Positions 54,374 to 64,000 of a stretch of 64,000 nt of DNA are shown here, one piece after another. This stretch comes from Planctomycetota bacterium (GTDB lineage: Bacteria; Planctomycetota; Planctomycetia; Pirellulales; Pirellulaceae). The DNA is taken from assembly GCA_014238905.1 (NCBI GenBank), contig JABAAE010000004.1:346010-410009 (forward strand). The letters are read 5' to 3'. Both the position numbers and the translations under genes were made by a program. The notes beneath the pieces were generated by a model that was not told the DNA's origin, did no database searches, and saw only the letters and a program-made list of their open reading frames with translations. Positions within the stretch are counted from its first letter, which is position 1, and every line of letters begins with the position of its first letter.

Positions 54374-56827
54374 ATGGCCAAAGTCCAAGCGATCTGGGGA
54401 ATTGATATCGGTCAATGCTCATTAAAGGCGCTGCGTTGCGTCGAGGGCGAGAACGGTGAGGTCGTTGCCGACGCGTTTGATTTCGTAGAATATCCGAAAA
54501 TCCTGAGCCAACCCGACGTCGAACCGGAGGAACTCGTCAAGGAGGCTCTCGAGCAGTTTCTATCCAGAAATGATGTCAAAGGCGATAAGGTCGCCATTTC
54601 GGTTACCGGGCAAGCGGGACTTTCAAGATTCTTCAAGCCACCACCGGTTGACTCCAAGACACTTCCAGAAATTGTCCGATACGAAGCCAAGCAACAGATT
54701 CCGTTTCCGTTGGAAGATGTGATTTGGGACTTTCAACGAATCGGTGGAACTGAAGTCGATGGTTTAATCGTCGATGCTGAAGTCGGGCTTTTCGCCATGA
54801 AACGAGAAGCGGTCTATCGTGCACTGCAGCCCTTTAAAGAGGCCGGTGTCGAAGTCGACCACATTCAATTGGCACCTTTGGCCGGCTTCAATTTCTTGAT
54901 CAATGACATCATGCCGGAGGTTTCCGAAGAGGATGAAATTGACCCTGAAAATCCGCCGGAATCACTCGTTTTGCTTGCAATTGGAACGGAAACGACCGAT
55001 TTGGTGATCACCAATGGTATTCATCTGTGGATGAGAAATATTCCTATCGGCGGAAACCACTTCACCAAGCAGCTTTCTAGAGAGCTGAAACTAACGTTTA
55101 CCAAGGCAGAACATCTCAAACGAAACACCCGGCAGGCAGAAGACCCCAAAACGTTATTTCAAGCAATGCGTCCGGTCTTCAACGACTTGGTCACCGAGAT
55201 CCAACGGTCCATATCGTACTTTCAGGGCATCAATCGCAATGCCCGCATTGGACGGATGATGATGGTTGGCAATGCTGGCAAATTACCCGGTTTGCGTCAG
55301 TACCTCATCAAAAACCTCGAAACGGAAATCGTCAAGTTTGAGAAATTTCCAACGTTGGAAGGCGAAGTCGTTGTCAGCCAGAAAACATTCAAAGAAAACA
55401 TCTTGACGTTTAGCGTCGCCTACGGTCTTTGCCTTCAGGGCCTCAACCAAGCCAGGATTCGAACCAACCTGTTGCCTCAGGAATTCCTGACCGAGCGACT
55501 CATACGAGCCAAAAAACCATGGGCCTTAGCTTCAATCGGCGCCCTTTTGGTCGGCTTAACCTGTTCATTGCTTTTCTCAGCCAATTCATGGTGGAAAGTC
55601 AATGAAGACCGCGTTGTCGATGGAAAATCTTGGAAAGATGGTATTAGCGCCGTCAACAACGTCTCCAACATCAGCCAGAAATACATCGATCGTGATGCTG
55701 CATTGACGAAACGACACCGCCAGTTCAAGGCCGTCAATCGTGAATTGGTGCAGTCCAAAGATGAATTCAAGCTCGCACCAGAAATTTATTCGGCCATTTT
55801 TCAGGCATTTCCGGAAGGTCCCAATGCGAAACGGGGCGAACCATTTGACCCCTTAAAAACCGACCATAGTGACCGGGAAGTCATCATCATTGAGGACTGG
55901 GAATGGAAGCAAGTCGAAAAGCTGGAAGACTGGTTTAAGACCAATCAGGACGACTTCGAGGAGTCCATTTCTGAATTGAACCCCTTTGAAGAGCCACAGG
56001 ACGATCCTGCCGCGGATCCAAGTGATACCGGCCCAGGAAAAACCGCTAACAATAATGCCAAAGATCAGAAGTCACAGCCTGATACAGGGCCTAAAGGACC
56101 GGGAAGGGTTCTAGTCCTGAATTGTTATCACGACCATAACGATTTTGGAAAATATCCCGATGCCAGTGATCGAGAGAAATCTTATGTCCGCAAAACATTG
56201 ATCCGAAATCTATTGTTTGGAACCGTCCAATTTCAGGGGGAATCAACCAGTTTCCCCGCTCTTGGATTGAATTATCCAACGATTGTCACTCTGCCTGGGA
56301 ACATCGATCAGGCGACAGAAGTGGAAATCCGCAATCCTTACTACACCAAGTTTTTGGAAGAGGATTCATTTCCTGATAAAGACGAGAGTGAATGGACCGC
56401 TGAGGAAAAACGGAAATACTCTCCGGAATGGACGGTAAGACGGTATAACTTCAGCCTGCAAATTGTCTGGCAGCCGATACCCGAAACAGCCCGTGAAGAA
56501 GCCCGCAAGGTCCTCGCAGAGGCAAAAAAAGCAGAAGAAGAGAAATTACAACAACAATCTGGTGGTGGAATCAAACCAGTAGATGGTAAAACCTCAAATC
56601 CCGGAAAAAAGGGAAAGCAAACCGGAAACAACAAGCAGGGAGCAACAAAAACCAATCCAAAACAGGACGAATCGCCTCAGAAAGGCGTTCCTGCTTCTGG
56701 AACCCAACCGAACAAGAAAAAGGGCGTGGATCCGGCAAAGTCAGCCCCCAACGCTCCTGAAAAAGACGCCAATAAACAACCGCCCAAAAAACAACCGCCT
56801 GCTGCTCTGCCTGGTGGCGGTCAGTAG
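54374..56827 (+). CDS. PilM-PilN fusion, type IV pilus-like assembly protein
   Basis: 817 residues. Residues 1-350 form an actin-like PilM domain (WGIDIGQCSLKALRC at the start, MMVGNAGKLPGLRQYL near the end). PilM normally binds the cytoplasmic NLLP tail of a separate protein, PilN. Here that tail is in the same chain: TNLLPQEF at about 364-371, followed by a membrane helix at about 383-406 and a PilN-like coiled-coil region outside the membrane. A long hydrophilic part rich in Lys, Pro and Gln ends the protein. It should link the cytoplasmic ring to the envelope alignment complex of a type IV pilus or type II secretion-like machine. First gene of a three-gene unit. Confidence 0.85.
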   Translation: MAKVQAIWGIDIGQCSLKALRCVEGENGEVVADAFDFVEYPKILSQPDVEPEELVKEALEQFLSRNDVKGDKVAISVTGQAGLSRFFKPPPVDSKTLPEIVRYEAKQQIPFPLEDVIWDFQRIGGTEVDGLIVDAEVGLFAMKREAVYRALQPFKEAGVEVDHIQLAPLAGFNFLINDIMPEVSEEDEIDPENPPESLVLLAIGTETTDLVITNGIHLWMRNIPIGGNHFTKQLSRELKLTFTKAEHLKRNTRQAEDPKTLFQAMRPVFNDLVTEIQRSISYFQGINRNARIGRMMMVGNAGKLPGLRQYLIKNLETEIVKFEKFPTLEGEVVVSQKTFKENILTFSVAYGLCLQGLNQARIRTNLLPQEFLTERLIRAKKPWALASIGALLVGLTCSLLFSANSWWKVNEDRVVDGKSWKDGISAVNNVSNISQKYIDRDAALTKRHRQFKAVNRELVQSKDEFKLAPEIYSAIFQAFPEGPNAKRGEPFDPLKTDHSDREVIIIEDWEWKQVEKLEDWFKTNQDDFEESISELNPFEEPQDDPAADPSDTGPGKTANNNAKDQKSQPDTGPKGPGRVLVLNCYHDHNDFGKYPDASDREKSYVRKTLIRNLLFGTVQFQGESTSFPALGLNYPTIVTLPGNIDQATEVEIRNPYYTKFLEEDSFPDKDESEWTAEEKRKYSPEWTVRRYNFSLQIVWQPIPETAREEARKVLAEAKKAEEEKLQQQSGGGIKPVDGKTSNPGKKGKQTGNNKQGATKTNPKQDESPQKGVPASGTQPNKKKGVDPAKSAPNAPEKDANKQPPKKQPPAALPGGGQ

Positions 56828-56933
56828 TGCACAGCGAAACACAAACGGCGACTCGATCCTTTGGGTCTGAAACCATTTCAATCGTGAAATTCAATTCAAT
56901 GCAACAAGTTATCGCGTAAGCTCAGGTCGATTC

Positions 56934-58502
56934 ATGGAAAAAATAAAACCGATTCTCGATATCATCAAGGCCCAAAAATTTTGGATTTTTTGTGTTTTGA
57001 CACTCCTTGCCTGTGCAGTGGTTTATCAAATGATATCGGGGAAACTCGCAGACGACGAAAAAAAGCAGACGGCGGAGATAAACAAAGCGGTCAAACAATC
57101 GCAATCACTGCAGAATGCTGGTGTCAGCATCAAGCCGCAGTCCGAGAATGAGGAAAGTCCGGTTGGAGAAAAAGCTCATCCAAACCAGAAAACAGCCGAG
57201 GAAATGGAAAAGGTTGTCAAAACTGCTGCTCAAGCAACCAAGGATGCCTGGGAAAAGAAGTTCCAACCTCAGGGCCCCCTGCAAGTCTTCGACTCTGCTT
57301 TGATCGATGAACCCAACGTCGATTTTGTAAGTTTCCTGCCGGCCGAAGCGGTCCCATTCGAAGCGGACAAAGAGGGTCAGGTCGGTGAAAAAGGGAAGTT
57401 CCTCCCCGAAACAGTTCGAATTAACTATCGAGATAAGATCCGCAATGCTCTTCCTACCATTGCAGAATCGATTGGATCGGTGTGGAAACCTGCATTTGAA
57501 AGCAATGCGACCATGCCAAAGGAGATCGTGATTTGGCAAAAAGACAACCAGGAGTTGTGGCATAACCGATTTACTAATTTTAAATCCGCTTGGAATGAAG
57601 ATCTCAATGGGAGTAACGTGCCTTACACCCTGCAGGTGCTTTACACGACCGAGGACCTCTGGATTCTTCGATCGGTCTTAAAAGATGTCATTGCCAAAAC
57701 AGTCTTTGCCAAGGGCGACGTCTATGCCAATGACTTGGCAACCATCAAGCAAATCGATCATATTCTCATTGGAAAACTTGCTGAACAGCCAGAGGCTGGA
57801 GCGACAGGAGCCAGCATGGGAGGAGGAGCGATGAGCTCAGGTTCAGGCATGGGTGGCATGGGGATGAGTAACCGCCCATCCAGTGGCGGAGCAGCGAGCA
57901 AAAAGAAGGTCGACGATTCTGTCGACCCGGCCAATGGTCGCTATGTTGATAACGAAGGGAACACGGTCGATTCCAAGACCTACCGATCTCTTTACGGAAA
58001 GGCAACCTCCAGCGATGGCAAAAAGTTACATCTAAAGATTGCCAAACGGGTCCAAATTCGAATTGGCCTGCAAATGGATACCCGGGAAATACCTCGCCTT
58101 TTGGCGAATTGTGCTAATTCACCTTTTCCTATCGAAATACGATCCTTAAGAGTCAACCTACACAAAGCCTCCAAGGCGTCCGGTAGTGGCGCTGCAACAG
58201 GGGGCAGTGCCGGAATGATGTCCGGTTACGGCTCCGGCGGTGGTGCTGGTTCGAGCGCCGAAAGTCGTGCTGGAAACATGGCCGCTGGCGGTGGAAGTGG
58301 TGGCGGAGCGGGAGCGGGGATGGCTCCTGGCGGCGGTGCGGGAGATGCAGCGTCTGGTTTGACGGGCAACAACAAGCAAGCGATGGCTGAAGATGACGAA
58401 GGGTATGTAAAACCTGTCGAAATCTTTGGTTATCTTTATATTTACAACAAGGTTGACGAAGATTTGTTTTCAATTTTGAATGAAGAATCGACAACACCTT
58501 AA
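56934..58502 (+). CDS. Single-pass membrane protein with Gly/Ser-rich tracts, PilO-like position
   Basis: 522 residues: a short cytoplasmic start, a membrane helix at about 17-36 (FWIFCVLTLLACAVVYQMIS), a coiled-coil stretch, then an alpha/beta domain (about 130-280) and two Gly/Ser/Met/Ala-rich tracts at about 285-320 and 415-485 separating small beta segments. No family recognised. Its topology and place after the PilM-PilN gene are those of PilO. This is inference. Confidence 0.8.
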   Translation: MEKIKPILDIIKAQKFWIFCVLTLLACAVVYQMISGKLADDEKKQTAEINKAVKQSQSLQNAGVSIKPQSENEESPVGEKAHPNQKTAEEMEKVVKTAAQATKDAWEKKFQPQGPLQVFDSALIDEPNVDFVSFLPAEAVPFEADKEGQVGEKGKFLPETVRINYRDKIRNALPTIAESIGSVWKPAFESNATMPKEIVIWQKDNQELWHNRFTNFKSAWNEDLNGSNVPYTLQVLYTTEDLWILRSVLKDVIAKTVFAKGDVYANDLATIKQIDHILIGKLAEQPEAGATGASMGGGAMSSGSGMGGMGMSNRPSSGGAASKKKVDDSVDPANGRYVDNEGNTVDSKTYRSLYGKATSSDGKKLHLKIAKRVQIRIGLQMDTREIPRLLANCANSPFPIEIRSLRVNLHKASKASGSGAATGGSAGMMSGYGSGGGAGSSAESRAGNMAAGGGSGGGAGAGMAPGGGAGDAASGLTGNNKQAMAEDDEGYVKPVEIFGYLYIYNKVDEDLFSILNEESTTP

Positions 58503-58641
58503 TCAAATGAAACGGGTCCCTCCAGACAGGGGCAAAACAAAAATTATCGATCTGCTTTTGATCTCGGCAAAACGGCCACTGGCCATCGAATCGTGATCAA
58601 GGCAGTCAAATGCATATAGCAGGAATTTCGGGAGAGACGAA

Positions 58642-61101
58642 ATGGCAAAAAAAGCGAAGCTTGACTTAAGCGTGTCGGGCCTGAAAAAGATGATTTTGCA
58701 GCACTGTGAAAAGTTGGTATTTGCAGCGTGTGCAGCGATCCTCCTGTTGTTGGTTTACGGTGGTAGCACCAAAGAGGTCTTTGACGACCAAAAATCCAAC
58801 CCCCAAAAACTAATTTCTGATGCGGATAAAGCAAAAAAGCGGATCGAAAACACTCAATGGGAAAATCCCAATAGCGAAGTCACTTTCGCAAAATACCGTA
58901 TTCCCAACACCAATGTTCCCAAGCGTGTTGATGCGATCCTTAAAGAAACGATCGACCATGAATCCTTTCCTGTCCCAGCGTTTGGCGAAATTCAGGTTTC
59001 GGCAAAACCAAAACGAGGAATGCCATTACTTTTGGCAGCCCAGGATGTCCGAGCCCAATTTGGTTTCCAGTTAATTGGCTTGAGCGGCAACGAAAAGGGA
59101 GGCAGTACCCTGATTAACAAGGCTATTTTCGCTCCAGCCAGAGCTGCCACCAAGAAAAAACCTAAAAAGAAGAAAAAGCCAAAAAACCCCGGTTCAAGTG
59201 GTGGATCAGCAGGAATGCAGGGTCCCGGCTCAACCGGCGGGGATAGTGAAGACAGTAGCGGCGGCGGCGCGGGCGGATCGGCTCCCAGTTCCGGTGGTGG
59301 CTCCGGCAAAATGTCATCTGGAAAAAGCGGGCCTTCCGGACCTGTTCTAGAGGTTCCTGAAGTCATGCTCGCTGAAATGGAAGGCGTGCCGCTAAATGGG
59401 CTTCTAGAAAACGGCAAGCCTTTGTGGCGGCAAGTGGTCTGCGTCACGGCAGTTGTCCCTTTCAAGGAACAGTTAGCAAACTACGAAAAAGCACTGAAGG
59501 GCAGCCGTCGCCATGATCCCTCGATCGACACTCCACGTTATATCGGCTTGGTGATTAAGCGTCGGGTCAACGATGGCGAATGGAAAGATGTCACCCAAGA
59601 AATCCAGAGTTTCAGTAGAAAGGTGACCTCGGTTGCCTATCCGAATCTCATTGCTGCCAACGAATACGATCCATTCCTGAACTCCCAAGTGCCAAATTTC
59701 ATGTTGTCGAATTTCGATGATTTCGTGGTTCATCCGAAATCGACCAAACGAGATTTTTTGGCGGTTCTGGATGACAGCGCCGAAGAGTCGGTGCCGGAAG
59801 AAAACGAGGACCCAGGCAGTTTTGAAGACGAATCGTCGGAGGAAGAAAGCGAATCAGATCAATTCAATGATGAGTATGTGGAAAGCGTTGATTATCCCAC
59901 ATTGGAAACTGCACCGGAATTCAAACAAATTCGATTTTTTGACCTGTTGGCTTCCAAAGAAATTAAAGCGGGAGCAAAAATCGAGTACACCGTCAGTGCC
60001 ATTTTGTCCAACCCTAACTTGCCGCTAGATTTCGTGGCAGGAGGGGCCTTCACGTCATCTCAAGGCTCAGGACGGTCTTCAGGTCGCAGTGGCCGCGGAG
60101 CCTCTTCAGGTGGTGGCGGTGGTGATCGAAGTGGACTAGCGAGCTCCGGCGGAGGCTCCGGTATGGCACCTAGTTCCGGTGGTGGCTCCGGTATGGCGCC
60201 TAGTTCCGGTGGTGGCTCCGGTATGGCGCCAAGTTCAGGTGGTGGAATGAGTTCAGGTCGTGGAATGAGCTCCGGTGGTGGAATGAGCTCCGGTGGTGGA
60301 ATGAGCTCCGGGCAGTCTGCCGCTGCACAACTTGCGGCGATGCTGGGGATCGAGATGCTTGGCAATCCCAACATTACTGACAGTGACCTCGATGGCAGTG
60401 TCCGAAAAGACATTCTTAAGATCAAGGAATTAGGCCCCGCTGATCTGGAAGAAAAAGGCGTTGCCAAAAAATATGGAATGCTCACCCCAGAAAGTCCGAT
60501 TTCCAACGCTGTTGTCTATAGTGAGCCTTCAAAGCAGTATGCACCTGGTCCGGTCGAGCCGCTTCGGGTGCTTGTTGCCAACAACGTTTCGTTCGTGGAT
60601 ACCGAACCGGAAGGAAAAATCGTCGTTTTTCAACAGGACAAGAATTATCAACTTCCATTCCCGGGAGAATCCACGGTCTACCCAGGCTCTCCGCTGGTTT
60701 TTGATTCCAACGCCGAAGTCCTTAATCCCATTGACCTTTCGGTACGCTGGGTAGGAAAGCCAGCCTTCGACGATGAAAATGAGGAAATTGAGGACAAGCG
60801 ACAGGCATTTCAATTCGACACCAAAGCAATCGTTCTCGATATTTCGGCCTCTACCAAGCTAAAGAATCAATCAGGGTCCAAAAATGAACTCCTTTCACCG
60901 TCTGAAATTCTCGTTTTCGATGGCGAGGGTCGATTTTCGTTGCTGAACGAACTCGATGGCATGATGAATTACAGACATTCTCGGTTTATCGGTGGAGAAC
61001 AAGCCGAAAGTGGGGGTAGCTCCAGCAGCGGTTCGAGTTCAGGGCGAAGCGGAGACGCTCCCAGCAGTGGCGGCGGGAGTTTTCCTGACTTTGGGGGATA
61101 G
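58642..61101 (+). CDS. Single-pass membrane protein with Gly/Ser-rich repeat region
   Basis: 819 residues: a membrane helix at about 23-42, a Lys/Pro-rich segment (about 175-190), a Gly/Ser tract to about 235, a folded part, an acidic Glu/Ser stretch near 380-410 and a repetitive Gly/Ser/Met region at about 480-560 encoded by a minisatellite. The C-terminal 250 residues look folded. Third gene of the PilM-PilN unit, closed by terminators. No family recognised; a partner role in the same envelope machine is inferred from position and shared layout with the preceding protein. Confidence 0.8.
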   Translation: MAKKAKLDLSVSGLKKMILQHCEKLVFAACAAILLLLVYGGSTKEVFDDQKSNPQKLISDADKAKKRIENTQWENPNSEVTFAKYRIPNTNVPKRVDAILKETIDHESFPVPAFGEIQVSAKPKRGMPLLLAAQDVRAQFGFQLIGLSGNEKGGSTLINKAIFAPARAATKKKPKKKKKPKNPGSSGGSAGMQGPGSTGGDSEDSSGGGAGGSAPSSGGGSGKMSSGKSGPSGPVLEVPEVMLAEMEGVPLNGLLENGKPLWRQVVCVTAVVPFKEQLANYEKALKGSRRHDPSIDTPRYIGLVIKRRVNDGEWKDVTQEIQSFSRKVTSVAYPNLIAANEYDPFLNSQVPNFMLSNFDDFVVHPKSTKRDFLAVLDDSAEESVPEENEDPGSFEDESSEEESESDQFNDEYVESVDYPTLETAPEFKQIRFFDLLASKEIKAGAKIEYTVSAILSNPNLPLDFVAGGAFTSSQGSGRSSGRSGRGASSGGGGGDRSGLASSGGGSGMAPSSGGGSGMAPSSGGGSGMAPSSGGGMSSGRGMSSGGGMSSGGGMSSGQSAAAQLAAMLGIEMLGNPNITDSDLDGSVRKDILKIKELGPADLEEKGVAKKYGMLTPESPISNAVVYSEPSKQYAPGPVEPLRVLVANNVSFVDTEPEGKIVVFQQDKNYQLPFPGESTVYPGSPLVFDSNAEVLNPIDLSVRWVGKPAFDDENEEIEDKRQAFQFDTKAIVLDISASTKLKNQSGSKNELLSPSEILVFDGEGRFSLLNELDGMMNYRHSRFIGGEQAESGGSSSSGSSSGRSGDAPSSGGGSFPDFGG
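60142..60303. repeat. Coding minisatellite, 3 x 30 bp and 4 x 18 bp
   Basis: Three near-perfect 30-bp units (60142-60171, 60172-60201, 60202-60231) encode SSGGGSGMAP. Four 18-bp units (60232-60303) encode SSGGGM or SSGRGM. The units share their first nine to twelve bases, so the shorter probably arose from the longer. All keep the reading frame. Confidence 0.93.
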
Positions 61102-61122
61102 AGCTCCGCGACAGGACGCAAT

Positions 61123-61154
61123 AATGACGCCAGACCTCACAGGATGGCGTCATT
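61123..61154 (+). terminator. Hairpin behind the PilM-PilN gene unit
   Basis: Arms AATGACGCCA (61123-61132) and TGGCGTCATT (61145-61154), 10 bp, 12-nt loop. No T-run follows directly. It stands 22 bp behind the stop and just before a true terminator. Confidence 0.5.
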
Positions 61155-61164
61155 GGCAACGATC

Positions 61165-61199
61165 AAAAAGCCGGTTTCTTAATGAAATTCGGCTTTTTT
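61165..61199 (+). terminator. Rho-independent terminator of the PilM-PilN gene unit
   Basis: AAAAAGCCGGTTTC pairs with GAAATTCGGCTTTTTT around a TTAAT loop, and the right arm ends in a run of six T (61194-61199). It would act on both strands and isolates the following tRNA/rRNA genes. Confidence 0.9.
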
Positions 61200-61511
61200 C
61201 TTGCTGATGGGTGCCAGGCCCAAGTGCAGGCAACACCCTGGAAGACTCGTTAAATCAGCTCTAAGCCCTGCCAGGCTCCTTGGCTATCGGAGGGACTGCA
61301 AAAGCTGCCGAAAGCCGCCAAAACAGGGTTTCAATGCCATTTTATTGGAGTCCAACCACAAATATCCCGATAACCCTAACTTGCCAAATCTTGGGGATGC
61401 AGAAATCGTTAGTTAACCAACGATTCAATCGCGTTTTCTCATCCAGCCAGAAGATGGGGCAAACGGTATACAAGTTCCGTAAGAGTTGGGTTATTTTGCA
61501 GCAATCGACCA
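61200..61511. other. Intergenic region upstream of the tRNA operon; no 16S rRNA
   Basis: No 16S rRNA motif and no convincing gene. Only the tRNA promoter follows. Confidence 0.7.
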
Positions 61512-61539
61512 TTGACGATTCAAAGGCTGTCCGTAAAAT
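61512..61539 (+). promoter_or_regulatory. Sigma-70-like promoter of tRNA-Ile
   Basis: TTGACG (61512-61517), 16-bp spacer, TAAAAT (61534-61539). The -10 box ends 21 bp before the tRNA, so transcription would begin a few bases ahead of it. Confidence 0.7.
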
Positions 61540-61560
61540 ACGAAGCTCTGATCCTACCAA

Positions 61561-61634
61561 GGGCGTATAGCTCAGTTGGTTAGAGCGCATCGCTGATAAC
61601 GATGAGGTCCCAAGTTCGAATCTTGGTACGCCCA
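61561..61634 (+). tRNA. tRNA-Ile (anticodon GAT)
   Basis: A full cloverleaf of 74 nt: acceptor arms GGGCGTA and TACGCCC, D-arm GCTC/GAGC, anticodon loop CTGATAA with GAT, T-arm CCAAG-TTCGAAT-CTTGG, discriminator A. The CCA end is not encoded. Confidence 0.98.
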
Positions 61635-61681
61635 CTTTTCAGTAATCGTGCACCGATTTGATGGGTGTCGATTGCTGTAAA

Positions 61682-61754
61682 GGGCCCGTAGCTCAATTGG
61701 GAGAGCGCCGCCCTTGCAAGGCGGAGGTTGTCGGTTCGATCCCGATCGGGTCCA
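61682..61754 (+). tRNA. tRNA-Ala (anticodon TGC)
   Basis: A full cloverleaf of 73 nt: acceptor arms GGGCCCG and CGGGTCC with the G3-U70 pair that identifies alanine tRNAs, anticodon loop CTTGCAA with TGC, T-loop TTCGATC, discriminator A. CCA not encoded. 47 bp behind tRNA-Ile. Confidence 0.98.
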
Positions 61755-62140
61755 CTGGAGGAACTCCACTATTTGTTGTTCTAAATGGGGTTGAAACCGG
61801 TTTTACCGGTTGATATTTCTGGGAAAAATTTTATAAATAGGAGTAGTTCGCAAGAGCCATCTGAACGGATTTCGGGGCTGGAAATTTAAATTTTTATTTT
61901 TCAGTTTTGGCCATTGACCATGGGATGATTGGTCTGTAATTTAGGACCTTTCTGCAACGCGTTGTACGACAGCCTGACAAGAGGCATCTCACCACGCGAG
62001 CAGGGAGGCAGAATTTACCGAAGATCCGAAGTTTCCACTTTCTGACTGTTGACTCAATCCGAGAATTGTCTCGAATGGGCCCGGCAAGTTGAAACTTCGT
62101 CTCTTTGGCGGTGTGTCCGGTTGCGGGCATGAAATGATCT

Positions 62141-62170
62141 TTGACAATTTAGATTCGTGGATAATTAAAT
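62141..62170 (+). promoter_or_regulatory. Possible second promoter for 23S rRNA
   Basis: TTGACA (62141-62146), 18-bp spacer, TTAAAT (62165-62170), about 290 bp before the 23S gene. It overlaps the first inverted repeat. Confidence 0.4.
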
Positions 62171-62212
62171 TATCTAAGTTTAATTATTTATAGATAATTA
62201 GATGGCATCTAA
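62160..62212. repeat. Cluster of three AT-rich inverted repeats
   Basis: GATAATT-A-AATTATC (62160-62174), TAATTAT-N6-ATAATTA (62181-62200) and TTAGATG-G-CATCTAA (62198-62212). All have perfect 7-bp arms. They may be processing stems or protein sites in the rRNA leader. Confidence 0.8.
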
Positions 62213-62457
62213 TAAATTGAGTTGATTTTATTGAAATTGGAAAACCATTTTTGGTTTTCCGGGTCAAATATAAACCAACTCCCATAACTAGCGCCGAAAA
62301 CAAATTCATTGTTTATCAACGTTTTTGTTTTTGGAGTCTGAAAAAATTCGAGCATCGTTACTATGTGGTCTTGAACATTAAAGAATGCTTGAGGAAATCG
62401 TTTCTGAACACTGGTTTTCAGTGGTAGGAAAAGACAAATCGAGTGTTCGATATTTGT

Positions 62458-64000
<1,543 letters not shown>

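Larger units (their letters stand above)
61755..62457. other. Long leader between tRNA-Ala and 23S rRNA
   Basis: 703 bp, AT-rich, with no gene. A reading frame on the minus strand (62209-62664) runs into the 23S gene and is not real. It contains a promoter-like pair and three inverted repeats. Confidence 0.6.

Overview
This window is chromosomal DNA from a planctomycete, most likely of the Pirellulales/Pirellulaceae group. That assignment is inferred from several signs: a planctomycete-type cytochrome c plus WD40 protein, large secreted proteins with no recognisable family, and a 23S rRNA gene that carries tRNA-Ile and tRNA-Ala but has no 16S gene beside it. No phage, insertion sequence, integrase or CRISPR array was seen.

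Layout. Positions 1-13.2 kb are a mixed housekeeping region: a partial large unknown protein, an S46 dipeptidyl-peptidase, DNA polymerase I, a TrmH/SpoU RNA methyltransferase, a candidate selenoprotein (thioredoxin-like plus MsrA-like domains) whose frame crosses an in-frame TGA, a membrane protein with a GspG-like tail, and an AGCS symporter with a long secreted N-terminal extension. Positions 13.5-18.2 kb hold a SUF iron-sulfur operon in the order sufR-sufC-sufB-sufD. Positions 18.3-22.4 kb hold the cytochrome c/WD40 protein and a TPR lipoprotein.

Positions 22.8-40.2 kb are a flagellar locus of two divergent blocks. The leftward block is flgF-flgG-flgA-flgH-flgI-flgJ(rod-binding only)-flgN-flgK-flgL, covering rod, rings and hook-filament junction. 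The rightward block is fliL-fliM-fliN-fliO-like-fliP-flhA-small membrane protein-fliA, covering the C-ring, export gate and sigma-28. It is followed by a small Cys protein, a secreted coiled-coil repeat protein and a lipoprotein, perhaps accessory. FliQ, FliR and FlhB are not between fliP and flhA.

Positions 42.7-54 kb hold a Trm112-like protein, a HIT protein, a zinc dehydrogenase, a two-gene unit of single-pass membrane coiled-coil proteins with its own promoter and terminator, a methyltransferase, an aminotransferase, and a leftward operon of a GH38-like protein, cytidylate kinase and a PlsC-type acyltransferase. Positions 54.3-61.1 kb hold a three-gene unit that starts with a PilM-PilN fusion and continues with two Gly/Ser-rich membrane proteins, closed by a strong terminator. 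Positions 61.5-64 kb hold a promoter, tRNA-Ile(GAT), tRNA-Ala(TGC) and the 5' half of 23S rRNA.

The strongest unusual observation is the candidate selenoprotein at 8651-9757. The frame continues through TGA in a VPG-U-S-T-C redox motif, and a 7-bp hairpin with a GUC loop begins 18 nt after the TGA, as expected for a bacterial SECIS. Others are the TrmH gene whose conserved N-terminus has no ATG/GTG/TTG start, the PilM-PilN fusion with an internal NLLP motif, the 23S operon without 16S, and two four-copy short tandem repeats directly behind gene ends.
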